Positions 7,999 through 15,422 of a stretch of DNA of 34,500 nucleotides are shown here, piece after piece. A program made the position numbers and the translations under genes. A model generated the notes under the pieces. The model searched no databases, was not told the DNA's origin, and was given only the letters and a program-made list of their open reading frames with translations. The stretch is from the NCBI GenBank assembly GCA_947632285.1, contig CANROT010000008.1:1-34500 (forward strand), written 5' to 3'. Numbering within the stretch: position 1 is the first letter of the stretch; each line of letters begins with the position of its first letter. Source of the stretch: an uncultured Clostridia bacterium (GTDB lineage: Bacteria > Bacillota > Clostridia > Oscillospirales > CAG-272).

Positions 7999-8505
7999 TT
8001 ATGACGCGATGACGGAGAGGACGTATGGGTATATGCTGTCGCGCGTGAGGACCGCGTCCTCGGTTTTGTACGAGAGCGAGACGGAATATGCGTACCCGCC
8101 GAGGCTCCAGACGGCGGAGATCGCGCTGCCGCAGACGTAATACGTGACGGTCGCGGAGCCGATGTTCTCCGTTTGCAGCACGCTGTCCGCGGGGCGCGGC
8201 GAAATACCGGGGACGCCGTTGTCGGTGCTGTATTTTTCCGCGTAATCGGGCGCTGCCATACGGAAGATCAGCGTTCCCTCGCCGAGGAGCTCGTCGACGA
8301 CGGCGTATGTCAGCTCGCCGAGGCAGCCGTCCGCGGCGGCGAACGCTATCGGCGGGTCGATGTTCGGGATCTCTTCCATTTCAAAGTCGAGCGCCTTCTC
8401 CATGAGGGCCTTGTCCTCGTAGTGTACGAGCGTATATGTATAAGATGAGCAGGCGGTGAGGAGCACCGTCACGAGCAAAAGCATGAAGGCGGCTATGCGT
8501 TTCAT
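7999..8505 (-). CDS. Lipoprotein of unknown function
   Basis: 168 residues. A basic start (MKR), hydrophobic segment and lipobox LLTAC at about 15-19 make this a lipid-anchored exported protein. The mature part is beta-rich with ATVTYYVCGSAISAVWSLGG and SYSVSLSY-like strands; no known domain recognised. Start ATG 8505 has CAGGGGGA upstream. It precedes and is coupled to the pseudouridine synthase gene, an unusual pairing with no obvious functional link. Confidence 0.8.
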   Translation of the reverse strand: MKRIAAFMLLLVTVLLTACSSYTYTLVHYEDKALMEKALDFEMEEIPNIDPPIAFAAADGCLGELTYAVVDELLGEGTLIFRMAAPDYAEKYSTDNGVPGISPRPADSVLQTENIGSATVTYYVCGSAISAVWSLGGYAYSVSLSYKTEDAVLTRDSIYPYVLSVIAS

Positions 8506-8582
8506 ATATATCCCCCTGATAAATTATTTAATATAAATTGTAGCACGCTTTCCCGCGTTTTTCAATACGGCGCAAAAAAACT

Positions 8583-8612
8583 GTTGCGGGCGGGGCGGCG
8601 GTGTGGTAGAAT
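8583..8612 (+). promoter_or_regulatory. Probable promoter for the CYTH gene
   Basis: TTGCGG (8583-8588), 18-nt spacer, TAGAAT (8607-8612), 30 nt before the CYTH ATG. Confidence 0.5.
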
Positions 8613-8642
8613 GACGTGACGGAAAAAATCGGAGGTGAAGTG

Positions 8643-9143
8643 ATGGAACATATCGAGACGGAGCGTCGGTTCCTGATAGAGATGCCGGAGGCGCCGCTGT
8701 TGGAGGCGCTCGGCGGGGACCGGATAGAGCAGATATATATTGAGTCGGAGCCGGAGGCGACCGCCCGCGTCCGCAGGCGCGAGGGGCACGGCAAGGCAAC
8801 GTATACGCACACGGTAAAGCGGCGGATCGGGACGATATCCTCCGCCGAGGACGAGCGCGCCATCGGGGAGGACGAGTACCGGACGCTCGCGAAAAGACGC
8901 GAGGACGGCACGCACCCCGTAATAAAGACGCGGTACGTCTTGCCGTACCGCGGGCATAATTTTGAGATAGACGTCTATCCCGAGTGGGCGCACGTCGCCG
9001 TGATGGAGGTCGAGCTGGCGAGCGAGGACGAAGAGGTCGCGCTGCCGCCGGAGCTCACCGTCATAAAAGAGGTGAGCGGGGAGAGGCGCCTGAGCAATCA
9101 CGCGCTTTCGCGCCGCATGCCGGACGAGGGGGAGCTTTTATAA
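8643..9143 (+). CDS. CYTH-domain protein (triphosphate tunnel metalloenzyme type)
   Basis: 166 residues from ATG 8643, placed after GGAGGTGAAG; an in-frame GTG 27 nt upstream would precede that site. The N-terminus IETERRFLI corresponds to the ExExK strand of CYTH domains but has Arg in place of Lys. The following ATARVRRRE, THTVKRR, VIKTRYVLPY and FEIDVYPEW, VMEVELAS give the alternating basic and acidic strands of the tunnel fold. Family members hydrolyse or cyclise triphosphate substrates such as tripolyphosphate, thiamine triphosphate or ATP. The substrate here is unknown. The gene is convergent with its neighbour and overlaps it by 6 nt. Confidence 0.85.
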   Translation: MEHIETERRFLIEMPEAPLLEALGGDRIEQIYIESEPEATARVRRREGHGKATYTHTVKRRIGTISSAEDERAIGEDEYRTLAKRREDGTHPVIKTRYVLPYRGHNFEIDVYPEWAHVAVMEVELASEDEEVALPPELTVIKEVSGERRLSNHALSRRMPDEGELL

Positions 9144-9569
9144 AAGCGAAGATACCCTGCCGAGAATGTCGATGTCGTATACGAATATGAGAACGGCGGC
9201 GGCAGCGGCGAGCAGCGCGAACAGGACCGCGCGCAGTATCACGACGGCGGCGCAGAGGCGCCTGCGGGCGAGCTTTTTTGACGCGAGCGCCGTGACGGCG
9301 GCAATGATGAAGCCGACGACCGGGATCGCGGTGACCGCGAGCATCGCGATGTAACCGAAGATCCCCATCGGCGCGTATTTGGACGACGGCGCGGGGCGCA
9401 TTTCGGCGTATGCACTGTAGACGAGGCGCGCCGTCTCCGGCTTCGGGCGCGGCCGCTCGGGAGCTTCGTCTTCCGGGAGCTCGGCGCTCTCCCTGTGCTC
9501 GTCCTCGGCCGCCTGCGCTGTTTCCGCCCCGTCTTCTGCCGTGGCTTCGTTCAGTTCGGTATCGTTCAT
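9138..9569 (-). CDS. Acidic protein with two C-terminal TM segments
   Basis: 143 residues, start ATG 9569 with AAGGATAA upstream. Residues 1-65 are highly acidic and low complexity (Glu/Ala/Asp rich), then two TM segments at about 69-93 and 106-130 separated by KKLARRRLC. No family recognised. It ends inside the last codons of the convergent CYTH gene; the two stop codons abut in TTATAA. No terminator fits between them. Confidence 0.7.
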   Translation of the reverse strand: MNDTELNEATAEDGAETAQAAEDEHRESAELPEDEAPERPRPKPETARLVYSAYAEMRPAPSSKYAPMGIFGYIAMLAVTAIPVVGFIIAAVTALASKKLARRRLCAAVVILRAVLFALLAAAAAVLIFVYDIDILGRVSSLL

Positions 9570-9700
9570 ATATATTATCCTTTCGGGCGTTTTTATTTTT
9601 GCACAGTAACATTATGACATAGAAATTCGTTTTTGTAAAGTATGACCGTGCAAAAAATTGGGCGAGGTCAAAAGGTTTACAAAATGTTTATTTTTACGGC

Positions 9701-9793
9701 TTGATTTTTCCTGCCCGTTGTATTACAATAATCACTATGAGTGCCGTCCGCCGCTGCTGCGGGCGATTTTCCGCCCGACGGAGGCGGTTTTTT
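9701..9793 (+). promoter_or_regulatory. LCP operon promoter and attenuator-like leader hairpin
   Basis: TTGATT (9701-9706), 17-nt spacer, TACAAT (9724-9729). The transcript would start near 9736 and contain CGGGCG/CGCCCG (9760-9765, 9772-9777), outer CCGCC/GGCGG pairing (9748-9752, 9783-9787) and then TTTTTT (9788-9793), all before the ribosome binding site CGGAG at 9801. The hairpin plus T-run resembles an intrinsic terminator in the leader, so read-through may be regulated. The alternative antiterminator fold was not found. Confidence 0.55.
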
Positions 9794-9810
9794 GAATAAA
9801 CGGAGAAAAA

Positions 9811-10809
9811 ATGGCTGACAGACACGTAAATAATAAGAAAAAGAAAAAAGCGAGCACAACGTCGATAATAATATTGTTTACGGTCATAACGATCGTGGCG
9901 GTCATTGTCGGCTCCCTCTGGCTGATAGTGGATCACTACCTCAATCTTATAAATTACGTCGACCCTAACGACACCTCGCACTATCTGCCATCTGATGCGA
10001 CTTACCCCTACGGCGATGATACGGATACTCCGGCGACGGGAGAGCCCTTCGAGGGGGAGGTCGTTTGGCCGGGTGCGGGCGACATAACCGACCTTGAGGA
10101 CGACGAGCTTTTGAACATCTTGATAGTCGGTCAGGACAGGCGCGAGGGACAGGAGGATCAGCTCCGCTCCGACTCGATGATACTTGCGAGCATCAATCCG
10201 GAGACATACGAAGTTTCGCTCATCTCGTTTCTGCGCGACACGTACCTGCAGATACCCGGATATCAGGACAACAGGCTGAACGTCTCGTACATGTACGGCG
10301 GCTTCAAGCTCCTGAAGGAGACGCTGAGCCACTACTTCATGGACATAATCGAGATACTCGGCGGCGTCGACATCGAGCTGACGCAGGCGGAGGCCGACTA
10401 TATATACACGTATTCGGGGTCGTGGGTGCCCGCCGGAATGAACAGGCTGACGCCGGAGCAGGCGCTCGTATACGCGCGCAACAGAAAGATCGGAGACGAT
10501 TTCGGCCGGACGGAGCGCCAGAGGAAGATCCTGCTTTCGATATTCAACGAGTTCAAGGACGCCGACGTCGGCGAGCTTAAAAGGATCGCGGAACAGATAC
10601 TGCCCATGGTTACGACGGATATGTCAAAGTCGCAGGTTTTGGGCCTTCTGACGGAGCTTTTGCCGAACGTCAGAAAGATGAAGATATCGCAGCACTTCGT
10701 GCCGGATTACGACTGCTTCCAGGGCGTAAAGATCAGGGGCATGGACGTGCTGCTGCCGGACCTCAAGCTGATAAGGGAAAAGCTCGCGACCGAGTATCTG
10801 CCGTTCTGA
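9811..10809 (+). CDS. LytR-CpsA-Psr family wall-polymer ligase with internal deletion
   Basis: 332 residues. Lysine-rich cytoplasmic start, one TM (about 17-40), then the extracytoplasmic LCP domain. Conserved residues are present: Asp109 in LIVGQDRR, Asp121 in RSDSM, Arg142 in SFLRDTY, YARNRK (Arg223, Arg225) and GRTERQR (Arg233, Arg236). LCP enzymes transfer undecaprenyl-phosphate-linked glycopolymers such as teichoic acid or capsule to peptidoglycan. Compared with the tandem neighbour, 15 residues are missing after Phe176 (near 10338), where the neighbour has GVTVDGCFECDFFDF. This segment is normally present in the family and helps form the lipid pocket. Catalytic residues remain, so activity is uncertain. 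ATG 9811 follows CGGAGAAAAA. Confidence 0.92.
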   Translation: MADRHVNNKKKKKASTTSIIILFTVITIVAVIVGSLWLIVDHYLNLINYVDPNDTSHYLPSDATYPYGDDTDTPATGEPFEGEVVWPGAGDITDLEDDELLNILIVGQDRREGQEDQLRSDSMILASINPETYEVSLISFLRDTYLQIPGYQDNRLNVSYMYGGFKLLKETLSHYFMDIIEILGGVDIELTQAEADYIYTYSGSWVPAGMNRLTPEQALVYARNRKIGDDFGRTERQRKILLSIFNEFKDADVGELKRIAEQILPMVTTDMSKSQVLGLLTELLPNVRKMKISQHFVPDYDCFQGVKIRGMDVLLPDLKLIREKLATEYLPF

Positions 10810-10838
10810 CGCGCATTTTATAAAGATCGGGATCTTGT

Positions 10839-11987
10839 ATGGACGAAAAAGACAACGAACAAAACAGCGGGCAGGACGGGGGCGGCGCGCCTGAAGAACG
10901 CGAAGCGCCGAAGAAAAAGGGCGGCGCCAAAAAGGCGGTCATCATCACGGTCGTCGCCGCGGCGGTGCTCATACTCGCGACGGTGGGCTCCGGCCTTCTG
11001 ATCGTGCACCACTACCTCGGGCAGATCGAGTATGTCGACCCCGCCGACACGCAGCACGACGTTTTGCCCGGGAGCGATTTCTTCTTTACCGACGAGGAGC
11101 TCGGTCCGATAGCGCCGCCGGAGACGTCGCCCGTTACGGACGGGACGGACGGCATACAGGACGGCACCGAGACCGCCCCGCCGGAGACTGATGTACAGTG
11201 GCCGGATATCGGTGAGCTGCCGAAGTTTGACGACGACAAGCTCATAAATATCCTGATAGTCGGGCAGGACAGGCGCGCCGGCGAGGGGCGCCAGCGCTCG
11301 GACACGATGATACTCGTCAGCATAAACCCCGAGACGAACAACGTCTCGCTCATCTCGTTCCTGCGCGACCTGTATGTTCAGATCCCGGGCGGATATATGG
11401 ACAACAGGCTGAACACCGCGTATGTGTGGGGCGGGTTCCAGCTCCTGAAGGACACGCTCTGCCACAACTTCGGCGTGACCGTCGACGGCTGCTTCGAGTG
11501 CGATTTCTTTGATTTCATTGACATCATCGACCTGCTCGGCGGCGTCGAAATGGACGTCACGCAGGCGGAGGCCGACCACATGAGATATTCCATGGGCGTC
11601 GAGGTCCCGGTCGGGCGCAGCAACCTGAACGGGGAACAGGCGCTCGCATATGCGCGCATAAGGTATATCGATTCCGACTTTCAGCGCACGGACAGGCAGA
11701 GAAAGATCCTGCTCTCGCTCTTCAATAAATTCAAGAACGCGGGCGTCTCGGAGCTGAAAAGCATCGCGGACGAGATCCTCCCGAAGCTGGCAACGGATCT
11801 GACGGTCAATGAGAGATGGGGGCTTCTGATGCAGCTTCTGCCCGTCGTCAGCAGAATGAAGGTATCGTCGTATTCGGTTCCGTTCGAAGGCGCGTATACG
11901 TCGCCGTGGATCCGAGGCATGTGGGTCCTGCTGCCGGACCTTGGCAAGATCAGAGAAAAGCTCGCGAACGAATATTTGCCGTTATAA
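10839..11987 (+). CDS. LytR-CpsA-Psr family wall-polymer ligase, full length
   Basis: 382 residues, 29 nt behind the first LCP gene and clearly its paralogue (LINILIVGQDRR, SINPET, NVSLISFLRD, DNRLN, GGVE, QAEAD shared). Charged N-terminus, TM at about 32-55, a Pro/Thr/Asp-rich linker (about 85-125), then the LCP domain with Asp144, Asp155, Arg176, Arg273, Arg275, Arg283 and Arg286 in the conserved places. The segment lacking in the neighbour is intact (212-226). It should join secondary wall polymers to peptidoglycan on the outer face of the membrane. The ribosome binding site is weak (ATCGGGATC), so its level may depend on the first gene. Confidence 0.93.
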   Translation: MDEKDNEQNSGQDGGGAPEEREAPKKKGGAKKAVIITVVAAAVLILATVGSGLLIVHHYLGQIEYVDPADTQHDVLPGSDFFFTDEELGPIAPPETSPVTDGTDGIQDGTETAPPETDVQWPDIGELPKFDDDKLINILIVGQDRRAGEGRQRSDTMILVSINPETNNVSLISFLRDLYVQIPGGYMDNRLNTAYVWGGFQLLKDTLCHNFGVTVDGCFECDFFDFIDIIDLLGGVEMDVTQAEADHMRYSMGVEVPVGRSNLNGEQALAYARIRYIDSDFQRTDRQRKILLSLFNKFKNAGVSELKSIADEILPKLATDLTVNERWGLLMQLLPVVSRMKVSSYSVPFEGAYTSPWIRGMWVLLPDLGKIREKLANEYLPL

Positions 11988-12006
11988 AACCGAAATGTAA
12001 TAAAGT

Positions 12007-12051
12007 CGGGAGGAAGCTTTCAGACGGAAAGCTTCCTCCCGGCGTTTTTTT
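12007..12051. terminator. Terminator between LCP operon and convergent operon
   Basis: CGGGAGGAAGCTTT (12007-12020) pairs perfectly with 12028-12041, then CGTTTTTTT from 12043. It lies 20 nt past the second LCP stop and 16 nt before the convergent stop at 12067, so it may act for both. Confidence 0.88.
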
Positions 12052-12066
12052 ATTGGCTGCGCACGG

Positions 12067-13122
12067 TCAGATGCTGCGCTTTTTGAGCGGAACGCGGACG
12101 ATCAGGAGCACGATCCCGGCGGCGGTGAGCGCCGCGGCGCGGATAACGATCGAAACGTTGACCGCCTCGAAAACGGACGCGAGCGCGCCGTCGAGTATCG
12201 AGCCGCCGAGCAGGAAGAGCGCGCCGGCGACGGCGGCAAACAGTATGCCGACGATGAGCGCGGGAACGGCGACATATGAGAGCGACCGGCCGAGCAGGAA
12301 TTTGTGCAGCGCGAATATGATGACGGCGGCGAGGACTGCGGCGGCGATGGACGCTATATATCCTACGGGGGACGTGATCTTCGCGACCGCCGCGGTCACG
12401 GCGGAGAATTCAAAGCCGAGCGTATCCTTCATGCTGCCGACGGTCTGTGAATCGACGCGGCCGAGCACCTCGGGTACGCGCTCGCGAAGCGTTTTGTACT
12501 GCTCATCGGTGACGCGGTGGCCCGTCACCTTGTATATCGTCTCCTCGTTGTCGCGGACAAAGCCGACGAGCAGGTCCGGGTCAACGGCCTCGGCAACGCT
12601 CCCGGTCGCAAGATAGTTCGAGACGATCTTGCCCGCGTTTTCCTCGGCAAATTCGCGGAACGTGGAGTTGTCTATCAGCTCGCCCATGTTTTCGCGCGTT
12701 ATGCCGTATTCCTCGAAAAGCTCGTCGAGCCCGAGCTTGTAAGCCTGGTCGACGATGTCCTCGGTCTTCATTCCCGCGAGATAATCGGAGGGGGACTCGG
12801 ACTTCGGCGAGGCGTCCGCAAGCTCGTATCCGCCGGGGGCCTCGGCAAGGATCCCCGAGCCGAGCACGGCGGAGATAATGCGCGAAAGCCCCTCGGGCGA
12901 GAGCGTCGCGCGGAGGACGCCGAGCGCGCACGAGCAGAGGAGCGCGAGCGTCAGCACGATCGAGAGCAGGATCGAGACGGGCTTTGCCGCGCGGACGGGC
13001 TGCCGCGCCGCCTTTGCGGAACTTGGCTGATCGCCGCTTTTTTCGGCGGTGTCCGTGGCTTTTTTCGCTGCATTCTCAGCGGGCGTCGGGTCTTTGATTT
13101 CGTTTTCGGATTCGGTTTCCAT
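12067..13122 (-). CDS. Multi-pass membrane protein of unknown function
   Basis: 351 residues, ATG 13122 after a perfect AAGGAGGA. Residues 1-47 are charged and low complexity. A first TM (about 49-70) is followed by a large helical extracytoplasmic domain of about 165 residues (TEDIVDQAYKLGLDELFEEY, NMGELIDNSTFREFAEENAG), then three or four TM segments (about 243-350) ending KKRSI. I do not recognise the family. It is the last gene of the TPR/DUF4037 operon, 29 nt after the DUF4037 stop. Confidence 0.75.
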   Translation of the reverse strand: METESENEIKDPTPAENAAKKATDTAEKSGDQPSSAKAARQPVRAAKPVSILLSIVLTLALLCSCALGVLRATLSPEGLSRIISAVLGSGILAEAPGGYELADASPKSESPSDYLAGMKTEDIVDQAYKLGLDELFEEYGITRENMGELIDNSTFREFAEENAGKIVSNYLATGSVAEAVDPDLLVGFVRDNEETIYKVTGHRVTDEQYKTLRERVPEVLGRVDSQTVGSMKDTLGFEFSAVTAAVAKITSPVGYIASIAAAVLAAVIIFALHKFLLGRSLSYVAVPALIVGILFAAVAGALFLLGGSILDGALASVFEAVNVSIVIRAAALTAAGIVLLIVRVPLKKRSI

Positions 13123-13151
13123 GTAAATATATCCTCCTTAATAAAATACTT

Positions 13152-14093
13152 TCAGTCTACGGCGTATAGAATATTCAGGTTTCGTATGTCGGGGTCGGCG
13201 ATCCTGTCGTTGCAGGCGTATGCGAGCCGCTCAAGGTCGGGGGCGCCTTTTATGTCGGCGATCGAGCGCTCCCTCACGGCGTCCGACAGCGCGCGGACGA
13301 TGTCGTCCGTCACCTCGCTTTTGACGGCGGCGGTCTTTTTGTCGTTGTCGGTCGTTATGAGGTACAGAAACGCGTCACCGAGAGGAGAAAATTCCGGGAT
13401 ATCGGAAAGCGCGCGGAACGTCCATTTGTAATAGGGCATATAGCGCCCGGCGAGGTTGAAGCATGCCGCAGTTGCATGCCGCACGAATTCTATCGCGGAG
13501 AGCTGCGCCGCCGCCTCATCGCCCCGGGCGACGCTGCGCCTGTAATTGTATGGGCCCGCCTGTGCCGCCAGGAGCAGATTGCCGGCGAGCTTTTTCAGCA
13601 TGACGGATTCGGGCATGTGTGAAAGCGATTCGCGCGCGGCGGTAAATGTGCCCGCGTCGTCGCGGAAGACCTCGCCGTTCGTCGCCTCGCAGAGGTAGGG
13701 CTCCGGCACGCGTATCCACTCGCGCGGGGTCAAGGTACCCGTCGGGCTGCCGGTCCTCCGGCCGAAAAAGTCGGAGATGAGAATAACGCCGTGGCGGCTG
13801 CCGCCGACCGGGGCGACGCGCCGCCGCTCAAACCCGAGGAATGACGCGGGGAGCGAGGCGTATGCTCGCTCGAGCGCGAAGAGCGTTTTGCGGTCAATGT
13901 CGTCCGGCGCGAATATGCAGAACCCCGGCTCAAAGTCGTGATCCGTGGAAATTTCGTCGTCGTAGCCGAAGCATTCGGAACCCGCGCCGCACTTGCCGAC
14001 AGCGAGGACGCCTTCAAGCTCGGGAAAGCGCTCGCGTATCATCGGCGCGCCGTATTCTAAATAATACCGGCGGGAGAGCTCAAGCCCCTTCAT
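13152..14093 (-). CDS. DUF4037 protein (nucleotidyltransferase-like)
   Basis: 313 residues. GSECFGYDDEISTDHD (38-53) matches the signature of DUF4037, a family with a nucleotidyltransferase-like fold in which GS plus the DxD-type acidic cluster would bind metal and nucleotide. Later motifs such as LKKLAGNLLLAAQAGPYNY and the C-terminal helices also fit. The substrate is not known for the family. The start overlaps the end of the TPR gene by 14 nt and has no strong ribosome binding site, so it is translationally coupled. TPR and DUF4037 genes are commonly neighbours in Clostridia (recollection, not checked). Confidence 0.85.
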   Translation of the reverse strand: MKGLELSRRYYLEYGAPMIRERFPELEGVLAVGKCGAGSECFGYDDEISTDHDFEPGFCIFAPDDIDRKTLFALERAYASLPASFLGFERRRVAPVGGSRHGVILISDFFGRRTGSPTGTLTPREWIRVPEPYLCEATNGEVFRDDAGTFTAARESLSHMPESVMLKKLAGNLLLAAQAGPYNYRRSVARGDEAAAQLSAIEFVRHATAACFNLAGRYMPYYKWTFRALSDIPEFSPLGDAFLYLITTDNDKKTAAVKSEVTDDIVRALSDAVRERSIADIKGAPDLERLAYACNDRIADPDIRNLNILYAVD

Positions 14094-14907
14094 AAATGCT
14101 CTTTGAGCGCGCGTCTATTTTGTCCGCGTACTCCGCCATTCCGTATCTGCGGAAGCCCGGCGCGCAGCGGGCGCAGACGTAGGCGTAATATGCGTCGCGG
14201 CGGTCGGCGGCGGCCTCGAGCAGCGCCTCCGCGCAGCACAGGTCCTCGTCGATCTTGTCCTTCGCCGCCGGGAGCCCGAGCTCCGCCTCGCGCGCGTTCG
14301 CCATGTTGAGGTAGGAGATCGCGGCCTCGATCCCGCCGCGCTCGGTGTCGATCATTATATTTATCGCTTTTTCGTACATTTCGTATGCCTCGCCGTACCT
14401 GCCGAGGTCGGAGAGGGCGAGCGCCATGTTGTTGTAAAGGCCGCCGAGCCGTTCGTCGGCGGGGTCGAGGGAGGATTCGTATATCTCCCGCGCGCGGACA
14501 AAGAGCGGATATGCGCGTTCCGGCTCGCCGAACGTCTTGTAGACGGTCGCGGCGTTTATGTACGTCGTTGCGGTGATGAGCCTGCCGTCATCGTGTACGG
14601 ACTCAAGCCCGAGGTCGGCGTACTTGTACGCCTCGTCCCGGCGTTCCGTGTTGCGGTAGAGGCCCATGAATTCGTTTATGACGGTCAGCCTGCCGTGCGT
14701 GTCGCCGCCGGCCTCCGCCTCGGCGAGCCAGTATTTGAGGTGGCGCTCGGCGCCGTCCGTATCGCGGTGAGCGATATATTCGTCGTATTTATCTATGACG
14801 CGGCTCACCGGTATGCGGGTGACGGCCCGCCCGTTTTCCTTATATTGCGGAACGCACAGGGGGCACCTCGGTTCCGCGTAATCCTCGGGTAAAAGTTCCA
14901 TTGACAT
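14080..14907 (-). CDS. Tetratricopeptide-repeat protein with terminal CxxC pairs
   Basis: 275 residues; ATG 14907 follows GGAGG. The body is helix-turn-helix repeats of TPR type, for example LITATTYINAATVYKTFGEP, LGGLYNNMALALSDLGRYGE and AISYLNMANAREAELG (about residues 70-235). CPLC lies near the N-terminus (about 15-18) and CARC near the C-terminus (about 250-253), which could form a metal site if brought together. It has no TM or signal peptide and is probably a cytosolic scaffold for the DUF4037 protein encoded next (inference from coupling). Confidence 0.82.
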   Translation of the reverse strand: MSMELLPEDYAEPRCPLCVPQYKENGRAVTRIPVSRVIDKYDEYIAHRDTDGAERHLKYWLAEAEAGGDTHGRLTVINEFMGLYRNTERRDEAYKYADLGLESVHDDGRLITATTYINAATVYKTFGEPERAYPLFVRAREIYESSLDPADERLGGLYNNMALALSDLGRYGEAYEMYEKAINIMIDTERGGIEAAISYLNMANAREAELGLPAAKDKIDEDLCCAEALLEAAADRRDAYYAYVCARCAPGFRRYGMAEYADKIDARSKSIYEGA

Positions 14908-15016
14908 ACATGCCTCCGGCGCAATTTTTTTACATTATACACCAAAACGGACGGTGCGTCAACGAAGATATAAAAAATGAAAGACGGGGAGAAAAGAAAA
15001 ATTTTCAATTTCGATA

Positions 15017-15045
15017 TTGACAAACGGGCGCAGATGTATTATACT
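15017..15045 (+). promoter_or_regulatory. tRNA promoter
   Basis: TTGACA (15017-15022), exact 17-nt spacer, TATACT (15040-15045), 18 nt before the tRNA 5' end. Confidence 0.85.
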
Positions 15046-15062
15046 ATTTAGGCACTGAGCAA

Positions 15063-15136
15063 GGGCCATTAGCTCAGTTGGTTAGAGCAACCGGCTCATA
15101 ACCGGTCGGTCCGGGGTTCGAGTCCCTGATGGCCCA
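15063..15136 (+). tRNA. tRNA with CAU anticodon (Ile2 or elongator Met)
   Basis: A 74-nt cloverleaf. Acceptor GGGCCAT/ATGGCCC with discriminator A15136; D-stem GCTC/GAGC; anticodon stem ACCGG/CCGGT around CTCATAA with anticodon CAT at 15097-15099; T-stem CGGGG/CCCTG around TTCGAGT. CCA is not encoded. The initiator is excluded because position 1 pairs normally and the GGG/CCC triplet of the anticodon stem is absent. The pairs C4-G69 and C5-G68 match those reported to favour lysidine synthetase in E. coli tRNA-Ile2, so Ile2 is plausible, but elongator Met cannot be excluded. Confidence 0.95.
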
Positions 15137-15178
15137 AAAAAGGGATACGGTGGGCATTGCCCACCGTATCCCTTTTTT
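15136..15178 (+). terminator. tRNA terminator
   Basis: AAAAAAGGGATACGGTGGGC pairs exactly with its mirror after loop ATT and ends in TTTTTT (15173-15178). It starts at the tRNA discriminator base. Confidence 0.92.
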
Positions 15179-15191
15179 GAGCCATTCTTGT

Positions 15192-15422
15192 GGTGAGAGC
15201 CCCGCTCGAGAATGCGCCAACGGCGCGTTCTCGTACGCGACAACAAGGCGCGGCAGCGCCTCGTGACGCGCGCAGCGCGGCACTCATGTTGTCGCGTATG
15301 GGTTCAGAGTCCCTGCGGTGAAAGCCCCGCTCGAGAATGCGCCAGCGGCGCGTTCTCGTGCGCGACAACAAGGCGCGCCAGCGCGGCACTCATGTTGTCG
15401 CGTATGGATTCAGAGTCCACCC
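15192..15422 (+). repeat. Two-unit tandem repeat of paired hairpins, next to the tRNA
   Basis: Unit 1 is 15192-15316 (125 nt); unit 2 is 15317 to about 15422 (about 106 nt, lacking a 19-nt internal stretch). Each begins GGTGARAGCCCCGC, then a 12-bp hairpin (CGAGAATGCGCC with mirror, 15207-15233 and 15332-15358), then a wider stem CGCGACAACA/TGTTGTCGCG (15236-15296; 15361-15402). Unit 1 ends in GGGTTCAGAGTCCCTG, which equals the tRNA T-arm GGGTTCGAGTCCCTG plus one base; unit 2 ends in a diverged form. It is not CRISPR, because there are no spacers. Confidence 0.8.

Noticed and set aside
15212-15403. Extended N-terminus of the XRE/multi-TM protein through the tandem repeat
   Set aside because: The residues come from hairpin repeat sequence and have no counterpart in HTH proteins; frame openness is due to GC-rich repeats.
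15192-15422. CRISPR-like array
   Set aside because: Only two adjoining units, no spacers between repeats, and no cas genes in the window.
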